DNA of 8,171 bases from an uncultured Ignavibacteriales bacterium (GTDB lineage: Bacteria; Bacteroidota; Ignavibacteria; Ignavibacteriales; Ignavibacteriaceae). Under the pieces are notes generated by a model, which worked only from the letters and a program-made list of their open reading frames with translations, was not told the origin of the DNA and made no database searches. The stretch lies in contig CAJXGP010000068.1 of assembly GCA_913053915.1 (NCBI GenBank), forward strand, positions 1-8,171. Direction: 5' to 3'. Of the stretch, positions 1 to 7,114 are shown in pieces; position 1 is the stretch's first letter; each line of letters starts with the position of its first letter. The translations under genes and the position numbers were made by a program.

Positions 1-55
1 GTTTAATAACAGTTATTTATTCTTGCATTATATTCAAGTTATTCTATTCCACCCC

Positions 56-82
56 TTAGTAAAAAACTTTTAATTCTATAAT
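56..82 (+). promoter_or_regulatory. possible promoter of the envelope operon
   Basis: A perfect TATAAT hexamer lies at 77-82, with a weak -35-like TTAGTA at 56-61 and a 15-base spacer. It sits upstream of the first gene of the plus-strand operon, where a promoter is expected. In DNA this AT-rich such a hexamer can occur by chance, and Bacteroidota promoters often follow a different consensus, so this is only a candidate. Confidence 0.2.
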
Positions 83-240
83 TTTTATGTAATATTTTTC
101 CTGTTTGATTTATGGAGAATTCCGAAACAACCCTTCCTTTTTCCGGGGAGTTTCAGTCAAGGGAATTATTTTATCATCAAATTATTTTAAATACAAAATT
201 ATTATTATTATTTTATTCGTTGAATAATAAAAATCATTTC

Positions 241-876
241 ATGAAATATTTATATAATCCACCGTTTATAATAAAAAAAATATTCCGTAATTTTCAATGG
301 GAAACCGGTAACGATAAAATTGTACTTACGTTTGATGACGGACCTAATCCTGAAACTACCGAAAGAATATTAGCGGAGCTTAACGCTTTAAGAATAAAAG
401 TAATATTTTTTTGTGTCGGGAATAATGTAAAAAAGTATCCATCATTAACGGAAATAATACTTGAGGAGGGACACACAATAGGTAATCATACTTTTAATCA
501 TTTAATATTAACGCATTTGGACAAAGCCGTTGCAAATGTGGAAATTGATGCTTTTAATAATTTAATGTTTTCGATGTATGATTACAGAGTCAAATATTTT
601 CGTCCACCTCACGGTAAATTCGGAATTGATACAAGGAAAATATTGAATAAAAGAAATCTTACGGGAATAATGTGGTCTTTAATTACATTTGATTACAAAA
701 ATGATTTAAATCTTGTTAAATTTGCAGTTAAAAAATATTTAAAAAAGAATTCTATAATTGTTTTACACGACGGTATAAAATCTAAGGATATTATTATCGA
801 TTCAATTAATTTTATAGTTGAAGAAGCCTCAAATAAAGGATATAAATTCGGAGAACCTGCTGAATGTTTGAAATAA
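241..876 (+). CDS. polysaccharide deacetylase, NodB homology domain (carbohydrate esterase 4 type)
   Basis: This is a 211-residue single-domain NodB-fold enzyme. The family removes N- or O-acetyl groups from polysaccharides such as chitin oligomers, poly-N-acetylglucosamine or peptidoglycan, using a metal ion. Numbering from the ATG at 241, visible motifs are TFDDGP (30-35, catalytic and metal Asp), GNHTFNH (81-87, metal His), RPPHG (121-125), MWS...DY (144-152) and IVLHDG (173-178, catalytic His). The frame stays open to an upstream ATG at 112, but the 43 extra residues resemble no deacetylase N-terminus or clean signal peptide, and neither start has a clear ribosome binding site. I prefer 241 because the family-like sequence begins there. 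Without a signal peptide it would be cytoplasmic or anchored by its hydrophobic N-terminal stretch. Its end overlaps the glycosyltransferase gene, which suggests a shared role in making or trimming a surface glycan. The family is certain; the substrate is unknown. Confidence 0.88.
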   Translation: MKYLYNPPFIIKKIFRNFQWETGNDKIVLTFDDGPNPETTERILAELNALRIKVIFFCVGNNVKKYPSLTEIILEEGHTIGNHTFNHLILTHLDKAVANVEIDAFNNLMFSMYDYRVKYFRPPHGKFGIDTRKILNKRNLTGIMWSLITFDYKNDLNLVKFAVKKYLKKNSIIVLHDGIKSKDIIIDSINFIVEEASNKGYKFGEPAECLK

Positions 877-1922
877 TGTTCTTAATTGTATTAAGCGGTT
901 ATTTTATACAATCGGTGCTTTTTATAATAGGAGTGAGCAAGAAGTTTCCCACTTTGGACAAAGAAGAGTTACCTTCCGCTACGGTTATTGTTGCAGCCAG
1001 GAATGAAGAAAAAAATATTTTAAGATGTTTAAAGTCACTCAATAAACTCGAATACCCCGGAGGAAAACTGGAAATAATTTTAGTTGATGATAAGTCAACC
1101 GATTCAACAGGTAAAATCATTGATGATTTTATAAAAGGGAGAAAAATATTTACAAAAATTATTACAAAAAGAGAAGTGGGACACTTAAAAGGGAAAACTA
1201 ATGCTATTGCTAATGCTATTGATATTGCCAAAGGTGATATAATTTTGACAACCGATGCAGATTGTGAAGTTAATCCAAAATGGGCTATAACAACTGCAGC
1301 TTACTATAAAGAGGGCATTGGTGCTGTAAACGGCTTTACTACTCAAACAGCGTATAACGGTTTCAGCGGTCTGCAAGCATTGGATTTTATTTATCTTCTG
1401 ATAGTTGCTTCCGGAACCGGCAATCTCGGTATTCCCATTAGTTGTATTGGTAATAATATGTCGTATCGTAAAAAAGCATACCGGGAAATTGGCGGTTATG
1501 AAGGATTGCCGTTTAGCGTTACGGAGGATTCAAACTTGTTACATGCAATCAATAAGTCGGATAAATACAAGATTATTTATCCTTTAAATGAAGATGCATT
1601 AATAACTTCTTTGCCGTGTGATTCTTTTAAGAGTTTATTCAGACAAAAAAAACGTTGGGCTATTGGAGGATTGAACGTACCGTTTATTGGTTTTGTTATA
1701 ATGGCATGGGGGTTCTTTACCAGTTTAGGTATGTTGCTGACCTTTGTCTTTTTCTCGCATGCATGGTTATATTTGGCAACCTTTAAATTAGCTGTCGATT
1801 TTTTTATGCTTTATCCTGTTCATAAAAAATTAGGTATTCAAAAAAAAAATGAAATATTTCCTGCACTTCGAAATTTATTATACACTTTATGTAATTATGC
1901 TACCTTTTATAGTGGCGTTTAG
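864..1922 (+). CDS. membrane glycosyltransferase family 2, C-terminus frameshifted
   Basis: This GT-A glycosyltransferase is likely to transfer sugar from a nucleotide-sugar at the inner membrane. Residue features are an N-terminal membrane helix (about 3-24), VAARNEE (43-49), VDDKSTD (74-80), the metal-binding DAD (131-133), TED (220-222, probable catalytic base) and QKKRW (261-265), the QxxRW motif of processive or cellulose-synthase-like GT2 enzymes. Hydrophobic helices follow at about 274-296 and 298-318. The reading frame then passes a run of ten A's (1840-1849) and ends in a hydrophilic tail unlike a membrane protein. One frame over, the sequence continues with another membrane helix and a basic tail up to 1956, so the native protein was probably about 363 residues rather than 352. 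An alternative start is the ATG at 876, which forms a TAATG overlap with the deacetylase stop. The catalytic domain is intact; the sugar and acceptor are unknown. Confidence 0.88.
   Translation: MFEIMFLIVLSGYFIQSVLFIIGVSKKFPTLDKEELPSATVIVAARNEEKNILRCLKSLNKLEYPGGKLEIILVDDKSTDSTGKIIDDFIKGRKIFTKIITKREVGHLKGKTNAIANAIDIAKGDIILTTDADCEVNPKWAITTAAYYKEGIGAVNGFTTQTAYNGFSGLQALDFIYLLIVASGTGNLGIPISCIGNNMSYRKKAYREIGGYEGLPFSVTEDSNLLHAINKSDKYKIIYPLNEDALITSLPCDSFKSLFRQKKRWAIGGLNVPFIGFVIMAWGFFTSLGMLLTFVFFSHAWLYLATFKLAVDFFMLYPVHKKLGIQKKNEIFPALRNLLYTLCNYATFYSGV
1840..1849 (+). repeat. A10 homopolymer, probable frameshift site
   Basis: Ten consecutive A's lie within the glycosyltransferase gene, at residues Q326-N329. 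Removing one A (or slipping by one base) joins the upstream frame to the family-like C-terminal frame. Such runs are prone to replication slippage, to transcriptional slippage and to sequencing error, and the sequence alone cannot tell these apart. Confidence 0.75.
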
Positions 1923-1956
1923 CCGTAAAGTAATTTGGAAAGGCAGAGAATACTAA
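1849..1956 (+). pseudogene. displaced C-terminal end of the glycosyltransferase (+1 frame)
   Basis: Read in the frame starting at 1849, this stretch encodes about 35 residues: a short linker, a hydrophobic helix (TLYVIMLPFIVAF) and a basic C-terminus, SRKVIWKGREY, before TAA at 1954-1956. This is what a multi-span GT2 protein should end with: a last membrane helix and a positively charged cytoplasmic tail. Its stop overlaps the start of the radical SAM gene as TAATG, the same arrangement seen at other junctions of this operon. It is therefore the original end of the upstream gene rather than a separate gene. Confidence 0.82.
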
Positions 1957-2951
1957 TGCTTCTTTTGTGCAATTATTATGTTACTTACAGGTGTAATGCT
2001 TTTTGTGAATTTTGCCACTTCGGTAATCATGGTAAATTTAACTCAACACAGTTCGCCAAACTTGAAGATTTTAAATCTAATATAGAACAATTAGCACAAC
2101 TTGGAGTTAAGTTTATCGACCTGACTGGTGGTGAGCCGTTGATGCATAAAGAAATTCACTTGATGGCAAAATTTGCCGGAGATTTTAATATGCAAACCAG
2201 TATAACCTCGAACGGACTGCTTTATCCTAAATTTGCAGAAAAACTTGCAGGTAAAATAAATCTTCTGCATTTTTCACTGGATTCTCCCGAAGAGGAAGAA
2301 CATAATAGAATAAGAAAAGTTAATTGTTACAATCAAGTGCTTAAAAGTATTGAAATCGCTAAATCACTGGGTGAGTTTCCGGATATTCTCTTCACCGTTA
2401 CTAACGAAACCTATAAGAAATTACCCCGGATACACGAAATGGCTCAAAAGTACGGATTGGTATTAATTGTAAATCCTGTATTTTCGTACTTCGGAAATCC
2501 GGGTTTGTCGATTGAAGCGCTGGATTATCTTGATGAATATGTAAGCGGTAAAATTGATATATATATGAATAAAGGTTTTATAAAATTGAGGAGAAACGGT
2601 GGCAATAATATTGAAAATCCCAGTTGCAAGGCTGCCTCACGTGTTGTAGTTATATCACCATATAATGAAATAATTTTACCATGCTATCATTTCGGAAATA
2701 AAAAGATATTAATTGATAGATCGATAAAAGAAATCCGAAAATCCGAAGATATGAAATATTTTAAAATGATGGAGGGTAAATTCAATTTTTGTCAGGGATG
2801 CACCGTTAATTGTTATTTTGAGCCTTCATTTGCTTTCCCAACTAATTATTATGCGATTACCAGTTTAACATCTAAATTTAAATACGGTTATAATAAATTG
2901 CTTAAGCAGAAAATAAAAAAGAAATTATTGACTAAAACGGAAATACGGTAA
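1956..2951 (+). CDS. radical SAM protein with C-terminal cysteine cluster (SPASM/twitch-like)
   Basis: This is a 331-residue radical S-adenosylmethionine enzyme. C13, C17 and C20 form the CxxxCxxC motif that binds the SAM-cleaving [4Fe-4S] cluster, and TGGEP (57-61) is the conserved SAM-binding motif. The C-terminal part holds C224, C243 and a CxxCxxxC group (C279, C282, C286), which could bind an auxiliary Fe-S cluster as in SPASM or twitch proteins, although the spacing is not a textbook SPASM. I chose the ATG at 1956 because it makes a TAATG overlap with the frame-corrected glycosyltransferase stop and gives the usual short run of residues before the cysteine motif. An in-frame TTG at 1935 would add seven residues lying inside the upstream gene. 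The substrate is unknown. The position within a glycan and envelope cluster suggests modification of a lipid, sugar or peptide of the envelope, but that is inference. Confidence 0.9.
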   Translation: MLLLCNYYVTYRCNAFCEFCHFGNHGKFNSTQFAKLEDFKSNIEQLAQLGVKFIDLTGGEPLMHKEIHLMAKFAGDFNMQTSITSNGLLYPKFAEKLAGKINLLHFSLDSPEEEEHNRIRKVNCYNQVLKSIEIAKSLGEFPDILFTVTNETYKKLPRIHEMAQKYGLVLIVNPVFSYFGNPGLSIEALDYLDEYVSGKIDIYMNKGFIKLRRNGGNNIENPSCKAASRVVVISPYNEIILPCYHFGNKKILIDRSIKEIRKSEDMKYFKMMEGKFNFCQGCTVNCYFEPSFAFPTNYYAITSLTSKFKYGYNKLLKQKIKKKLLTKTEIR

Positions 2952-3781
2952 TGCGGATATATTCAGCGGTTTTAATTTTTTTTATCGGTTCAATCCTTGG
3001 GCTGGCACAGTCAAAAACGATATGGTTCCCTTCAAAATTAAATATTCGTCCTTTTACCGCGAATTTATTGGAAGCTCGAAACGGAGCATCCTATTTGTTT
3101 GGTGAGAATAAAATTAGATTGGATATTGGTTCATCGAAAGATATTTTACAGATTAGAAGAAGAAATACCGTCCTTTCATTCGGTGCCGATATGTTTACTT
3201 TTACCCGTTTAAGAAGTGAGAAAAATTTCAGGTTTCCTGTTGAAACAATTGATTTCTTCTTTGGTATAAATGCCGGTTATAAAGTAAAAAGGTCTTCCGG
3301 AGCTTACGGCTTCAGATTAAGATTCAGTCATATAAGTGCACATCTTGTTGACGGCAGATATTTACAGAAGCAAAATAGTTGGGTTGATAATTATACTCCT
3401 TTCTCCTATAGCCGGGAATTTATTGAGTTGTTTCCCTTTTATCAGATGAATAGTCTCAGGCTCTATCTTGGGCTTACATACTTGATTCATGTCATACCGG
3501 ATGGCTTTGGACATGGGATTTATCAAACAGGATTTGATTATTATTTCCCAAATCTGTTTGCAAAAAAAGTAAATTTTTTTATAGCGGATGATTTCAAAAT
3601 TAATAATTTTAACGAAGGTTATTTTGGGAATAATATTGCAAAAGTTGGAATGAAATTCGGTGATTACAATATTGCGGGTTTCAGCATTTTTTTTTCATAT
3701 TATTCGGGGAAGAGCGTTCACGGCGAACTGTATAGTATAAGTGAACATTATTTTACAATAGGTTTTAACGTAGGTATTTGA
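2951..3781 (+). CDS. secreted beta-rich outer-membrane-type protein, DUF1207-like
   Basis: This 276-residue protein has an N-terminal signal peptide (hydrophobic stretch about 5-18, likely cleavage after LAQ at 18-20). The mature part is rich in alternating aromatic and polar residues with a terminal aromatic-hydrophobic strand (HYFTIGFNVGI), as in outer-membrane beta barrels. The early FPS...RPFTANLLEARNG stretch (26-45), FRLRFSHISAHLVDG (121-135) and YSREFIEL (153-160) recall DUF1207 proteins, which have no known function. That assignment comes from memory of the family pattern and is tentative. The start codon overlaps the radical SAM stop as TAATG, and the site-2 protease gene follows after one base, so the three are probably translated together. 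A role in exporting or anchoring the product of the upstream glycan enzymes is possible but not shown. Confidence 0.72.
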   Translation: MRIYSAVLIFFIGSILGLAQSKTIWFPSKLNIRPFTANLLEARNGASYLFGENKIRLDIGSSKDILQIRRRNTVLSFGADMFTFTRLRSEKNFRFPVETIDFFFGINAGYKVKRSSGAYGFRLRFSHISAHLVDGRYLQKQNSWVDNYTPFSYSREFIELFPFYQMNSLRLYLGLTYLIHVIPDGFGHGIYQTGFDYYFPNLFAKKVNFFIADDFKINNFNEGYFGNNIAKVGMKFGDYNIAGFSIFFSYYSGKSVHGELYSISEHYFTIGFNVGI

Positions 3782-3782
3782 T

Positions 3783-4793
3783 ATGGCTGAGTTCGAAAAT
3801 GAGGTCTATAGTATAAGTTCGGAAGAAGTGAATGTTCAGAAAGATAAAAAAAATTACTTTCTTCATATAGGATTATTTATACTTACTTTTTTCACTACAA
3901 CTATTGCAGGCGCGGAATGGATAAGCGGTAGAACAGGTCCTTATGAAATTTCATTTTTGTTAAAAGGACTTCCATACTCTTTATCAATAATGTTTATTAT
4001 TTCATCTCATGAATTTGGTCATTATTTTGCCGCTTTATTTCATAAAGTAAAATCTACATTGCCTTTTTATATCCCATTTCCGGCTATTCCAATGTTTCTG
4101 AATTTTGGGACCATGGGGGCAGTTATTAAAGTAAAATCACCTATCCATAGCAAGAAGGCGATGTTTGATATCGGAGTAGCAGGTCCTTTAGCCGGATTTG
4201 TCGCTTCTCTGATTGTACTTATTTACGGATTTACTCATGTACCGGGAATTAATTATCTATTGACAACTCATCCCGGTTATTTTTCTTCCGACTTTGCCAA
4301 ACAGGGCATCGAATTAACTTTCGGTAACACATTATTGTTTTCTTTTTTCAAATTAATCTTTATTCATACCGGCCAATTTTTTCCGCCGATGTCGGAGATT
4401 TATCATTATCCTTATTTGTGTGTCGGATGGTTCGGGCTTTTTATAACGGCAATGAATATGATTCCGGTCGGACAGTTAGACGGGGGACATATAGCTTATA
4501 CGATGTTCGGCGATAAAAATCATTATAAAATGGCTGTTATTTCTATTGCCGTTTTGATGTTACTCGGATTATCAGGTGTTATTGAATCATTTCTGGAAAT
4601 TAACCTGAGTATCGGATGGGTCGGTTGGATTCTTTGGGCGTTACTTTTGTTTTTTATTATTAAATTAAGACACCCAATGGTACCGGATATTACAGAATTA
4701 GATGCAAAAAGAAAATTTTTAGGTTATCTTACTTTTTTTATTTTGATTATTTCATTTTCACCTTCACCTTTTGTTTTAACAATAGGGCATTAA
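3783..4793 (+). CDS. site-2 protease family (M50) membrane metalloprotease
   Basis: This is a 336-residue polytopic membrane protein with the zinc-binding HEFGH motif (76-80) and the second S2P motif NMIPVGQLDGGH (225-236), where D233 should be the third zinc ligand. Between them lie GTMGAV (109-114) and FDIGVAGPLAGF (128-139), typical of the S2P core. Several hydrophobic segments span the rest, including about 27-44, 60-75, 130-150, 252-266, 275-294 and 313-331. No PDZ domain is visible, unlike RseP, so it resembles the shorter S2P/EGY-like group. The family cleaves transmembrane segments of regulators such as anti-sigma factors or of signal-peptide remnants. No anti-sigma gene is visible here, so the substrate is unknown. 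Placement one base after the outer-membrane gene makes it part of the operon and suggests a role in envelope maintenance or signalling. Catalytic residues look complete. Confidence 0.92.
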   Translation: MAEFENEVYSISSEEVNVQKDKKNYFLHIGLFILTFFTTTIAGAEWISGRTGPYEISFLLKGLPYSLSIMFIISSHEFGHYFAALFHKVKSTLPFYIPFPAIPMFLNFGTMGAVIKVKSPIHSKKAMFDIGVAGPLAGFVASLIVLIYGFTHVPGINYLLTTHPGYFSSDFAKQGIELTFGNTLLFSFFKLIFIHTGQFFPPMSEIYHYPYLCVGWFGLFITAMNMIPVGQLDGGHIAYTMFGDKNHYKMAVISIAVLMLLGLSGVIESFLEINLSIGWVGWILWALLLFFIIKLRHPMVPDITELDAKRKFLGYLTFFILIISFSPSPFVLTIGH

Positions 4794-4846
4794 GAAAGGG
4801 AAGATTACTTTTTACCTTGAGTTAATTTATTATAAAATCAAAATTT

Positions 4847-5632
4847 ATGACAATGGAAAAAAAAATAGTTTTTGCTTTTCTCACTCTCTTTCTTTGGGGA
4901 TGCGGAAAAAATTATAATAATGTGGTAAACGATGTAACTCCTACCTATAGGGTTGTTTCAATTTCTCCGATTGCTCCTTTTAGGTATTTGCCTTCCGATT
5001 CATTAGTTTCAATGGAAATTACAATCCAAAATTACCGGAATGTTAAATCGGTTTCTTTGTTGATTCTGAATCCGGCGGGAAACTATATAAATTCTATAGC
5101 TTTTCAAATGCAGAAAGGAAATGTTAATTCTATTGGCGGGCAGTCTTTCAGTGCAAAATATCCTATGAGTCGTTATTATCCCAGCGGTCAATATAGTGTG
5201 ATGTATTTTGTAACCGATGTAAATAACTCTACCGACAAAGTAGGATTTCAAAAATTTGATTATGATAATGCCAGCAAAAATATTGCACCTGTAATATCAA
5301 ATTTGGTGGCTCCCGATACATTGGCAGCCGGCAATACTTTACATGTAATTTTCATATCTGTTTTTGTTCATGACGATAATGGTTTAAAAGACATAAAAAG
5401 AGTGTTTTTTAATTCCTTTATTCCTCCCGACGGTCACCCGTCATCCAGTAATCCGTTTATAATGTATGATAATGGAACCAATGGAGATATTACAGCGGGA
5501 GACGGGACATATTCATTAAAAATTCAATTACCTCCGAATGTTCCGAAAGGGAAATACAGATGGGAATTCTTGGCTCAAGATTGGTCGGGAGCATACAGCA
5601 ATAAAATTATTCACTTTGTAGTTGTAAAATAA
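4847..5632 (+). CDS. lipoprotein with C-terminal Ig-like domain (DGTNGD...AGDGTYS motif)
   Basis: This 261-residue protein begins with a lipoprotein signal: K5-K6, a hydrophobic stretch and the lipobox LWGC (16-19), so C19 should be lipidated. Two beta-sandwich-like segments follow, the first around 35-130. The second, starting near PVISNLVAPDTL, contains MYDNGTNGDITAGDGTYS, a pattern found in Ig-like domains often annotated as choice-of-anchor X. The protein ends in a strand (IIHFVVVK). The ATG at 4853 is an equally good start; neither has a Shine-Dalgarno sequence. A 53-base gap separates it from the protease gene, so it may have its own promoter, though I see no convincing one. Its stop overlaps an ATG at 5632 as TAATG, the presumed original start of the propeller gene, suggesting the two proteins were made together as surface partners. 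Ligand and function are unknown. Confidence 0.82.
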   Translation: MTMEKKIVFAFLTLFLWGCGKNYNNVVNDVTPTYRVVSISPIAPFRYLPSDSLVSMEITIQNYRNVKSVSLLILNPAGNYINSIAFQMQKGNVNSIGGQSFSAKYPMSRYYPSGQYSVMYFVTDVNNSTDKVGFQKFDYDNASKNIAPVISNLVAPDTLAAGNTLHVIFISVFVHDDNGLKDIKRVFFNSFIPPDGHPSSSNPFIMYDNGTNGDITAGDGTYSLKIQLPPNVPKGKYRWEFLAQDWSGAYSNKIIHFVVVK

Positions 5633-5649
5633 TGAGAAAATTATTTTAA
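5632..5649 (+). pseudogene. orphan start of the propeller gene (MRKLF then stop)
   Basis: The ATG at 5632 overlaps the lipoprotein stop as TAATG and begins like a signal peptide (MRKLF), but it meets TAA after five codons. The propeller reading frame opens at 5636 one frame over and reads NDFSPAGNDISD just before its first ATG at 5684, which looks like normal mature-protein sequence. I infer that roughly a signal peptide's worth of sequence is missing near 5645-5650, by deletion or assembly error. Confidence 0.6.
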
Positions 5650-5683
5650 CGATTTTTCACCTGCAGGTAACGATATCAGCGAT

Positions 5684-7105
5684 ATGATAGTGTTGGGTGA
5701 TACAATTTGGGTCGGGTCCGGCAGAGGGCTGAGTTTATCGACTGATAATGGAAACAGTTGGAAGAATTTTTATGGTGATCAAACTTTTGGTTCCGAGAAT
5801 ATTTCAGCTATTGCTGATGATCATGGAACTATTTGGGTTGCTACCGCTCATTCGGTTGATATAAACGGACAATCTCTTCCTGAGGGAAGTGGTTTACATT
5901 ATACTACCGATAATGGTTTGACATGGACTTCAATTCCGCAACCGGTAGATGCTCAATCTGATACTATTGTAACTTATGGGATTAATCATTTACGTGCTTT
6001 ACCTGTTACCGTAGCCGTACAAAATTTGATTTACGATATTGCTTTTACACCCGGTACGGTTTGGATTGCTACATTTGCAGGAGGACTTCGGAAAAGTAAC
6101 AATATGGGAAAATCATGGCAAAGAGTGGTACTTCCTCCCGATTATTTGAATTCCGTAAAACCATCCGATACTTTGAATTTTTGCATGCAACCTGTTTCCG
6201 GAAAGTTTTGCAATGAAAATAATCTGAATTATAGAGTTTTTTCGGTAATCTCGACAAATGATTCCACTTTGTATGTCGGTACCGCTGATGGAATAAATAA
6301 ATCAACCGATGATGGTATAAGCTGGGTAAAGTTTACTCATACTAATCAGGATAGTTCAATAAGCGGGAATTTTATAGTTGCATTAGCGTATAATAATTCT
6401 ACTAACACTGTATGGAGTGCAAGCTGGCAAGCCGAAGGTTCTACAGAGTTTAATGCAGCTAGTTTTTCATCTAATGGCGGCAAAACTTGGAATATTATTC
6501 TGAACGATGAGAAAGTGCATAATTTTGCATTTAAAGGTAACCAAGTAATCGCTTTGTCCGACGAAGGCGCATTCGGAACGAATGACGGAGGAAATAGCTG
6601 GATTAATACCACATCCATAGTTGACGGCAGAACCGGTCTTGCTTTAGCAACAAATGTATTTTATTCCGGTGGAACTGATAATAACACAATCTGGCTTGGG
6701 TCTGATGATGGATTAGTAAAATTTAACGAAAAAGGTGCAATGTGGTTCGGAGACTGGCAGATTTATTTTGCTTCCAAAACATTATCTTCAATCGGCAGTA
6801 GCTATGCATATCCAAATCCTTTTTCCCCGAAAACCGAAGTATTAAAAATTAAATATAGTACAGATGGAAAGTCGGAACCGGTAACTATTCGTATTTTCAA
6901 TTTTGGGATGCAATACGTGAGAACAATTATTCAAAATGCTCAGCGTGGTAATCCGACAAATGTTGTTGATAATTCAAACGGAGTAATTGATTACTGGAAT
7001 GGTAAAGATGATGAAGGGAATATTGTTCCCAACGGCGTATATTTTTATAGAATAGATGTCGGCTCTAACAAACCGATTTTTGGAAAAATCTTGGTATTAC
7101 AATAA
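5684..7105 (+). CDS. Asp-box (BNR-like) beta-propeller protein with T9SS-type C-terminal sorting domain, N-terminus missing
   Basis: This 473-residue protein is built from propeller repeats. Six Asp-box motifs of the form S/T-x-D/N-x-G-x-S/T-W lie at 19-26, 74-81, 138-145, 207-214, 262-269 and 299-306, alternating with strands such as IWVGSGRGL, VWIATFAGGL and IWLGSDDGL. The last 100 residues form a FlgD/Por-secretion-like Ig domain with YPNPFSP (376-382), GVYFYRI (451-457) and the terminal GKILVLQ, as in cargo of type IX secretion in Bacteroidota and Ignavibacteria. Such cargo needs a Sec signal peptide, yet none is encoded. The ATG at 5684 has no ribosome binding site and starts inside the first repeat, and mature-type sequence continues upstream in frame to 5636 with no start codon. 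The gene is therefore most likely 5'-truncated. A surface or secreted binding or hydrolytic role is plausible, but sialidase-type catalytic residues were not identified. Confidence 0.83.
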   Translation: MIVLGDTIWVGSGRGLSLSTDNGNSWKNFYGDQTFGSENISAIADDHGTIWVATAHSVDINGQSLPEGSGLHYTTDNGLTWTSIPQPVDAQSDTIVTYGINHLRALPVTVAVQNLIYDIAFTPGTVWIATFAGGLRKSNNMGKSWQRVVLPPDYLNSVKPSDTLNFCMQPVSGKFCNENNLNYRVFSVISTNDSTLYVGTADGINKSTDDGISWVKFTHTNQDSSISGNFIVALAYNNSTNTVWSASWQAEGSTEFNAASFSSNGGKTWNIILNDEKVHNFAFKGNQVIALSDEGAFGTNDGGNSWINTTSIVDGRTGLALATNVFYSGGTDNNTIWLGSDDGLVKFNEKGAMWFGDWQIYFASKTLSSIGSSYAYPNPFSPKTEVLKIKYSTDGKSEPVTIRIFNFGMQYVRTIIQNAQRGNPTNVVDNSNGVIDYWNGKDDEGNIVPNGVYFYRIDVGSNKPIFGKILVLQ

Positions 7106-7110
7106 GAGGA
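7104..7110 (+). promoter_or_regulatory. Shine-Dalgarno sequence supporting a TTG start
   Basis: AAGAGGA overlaps the propeller stop codon and has GAGG five bases before a TTG at 7115. It is the only strong ribosome binding site I see in the window and is the reason for accepting the rare TTG start of the PorV-like gene. Confidence 0.65.
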
Positions 7111-7114
7111 AATA

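Noticed and set aside
5..17. AATAAC-A-GTTATT inverted repeat at the window start
   Set aside because: It is short and AT-only apart from one base pair per arm, and such dyads are expected by chance in this composition; it has no T-run to act as a terminator.
294..1376. Minus-strand open frames across the deacetylase and glycosyltransferase genes
   Set aside because: They lie fully inside well-supported plus-strand genes, have no recognisable domain and look like antisense shadows.
1405..1587. Plus-strand 60-codon frame inside the glycosyltransferase
   Set aside because: It overlaps the catalytic region in another frame and has no family features.
1935..1955. TTG start extending the radical SAM protein by seven residues
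   Set aside because: These codons overlap the family-like end of the glycosyltransferase in another frame, and the ATG at 1956 fits the TAATG pattern and the expected distance to the cysteine motif.
5009..6618. Minus-strand open frames across the lipoprotein and propeller genes
   Set aside because: They are antisense to repeat-rich plus-strand coding sequence, with no start signal and no domain.
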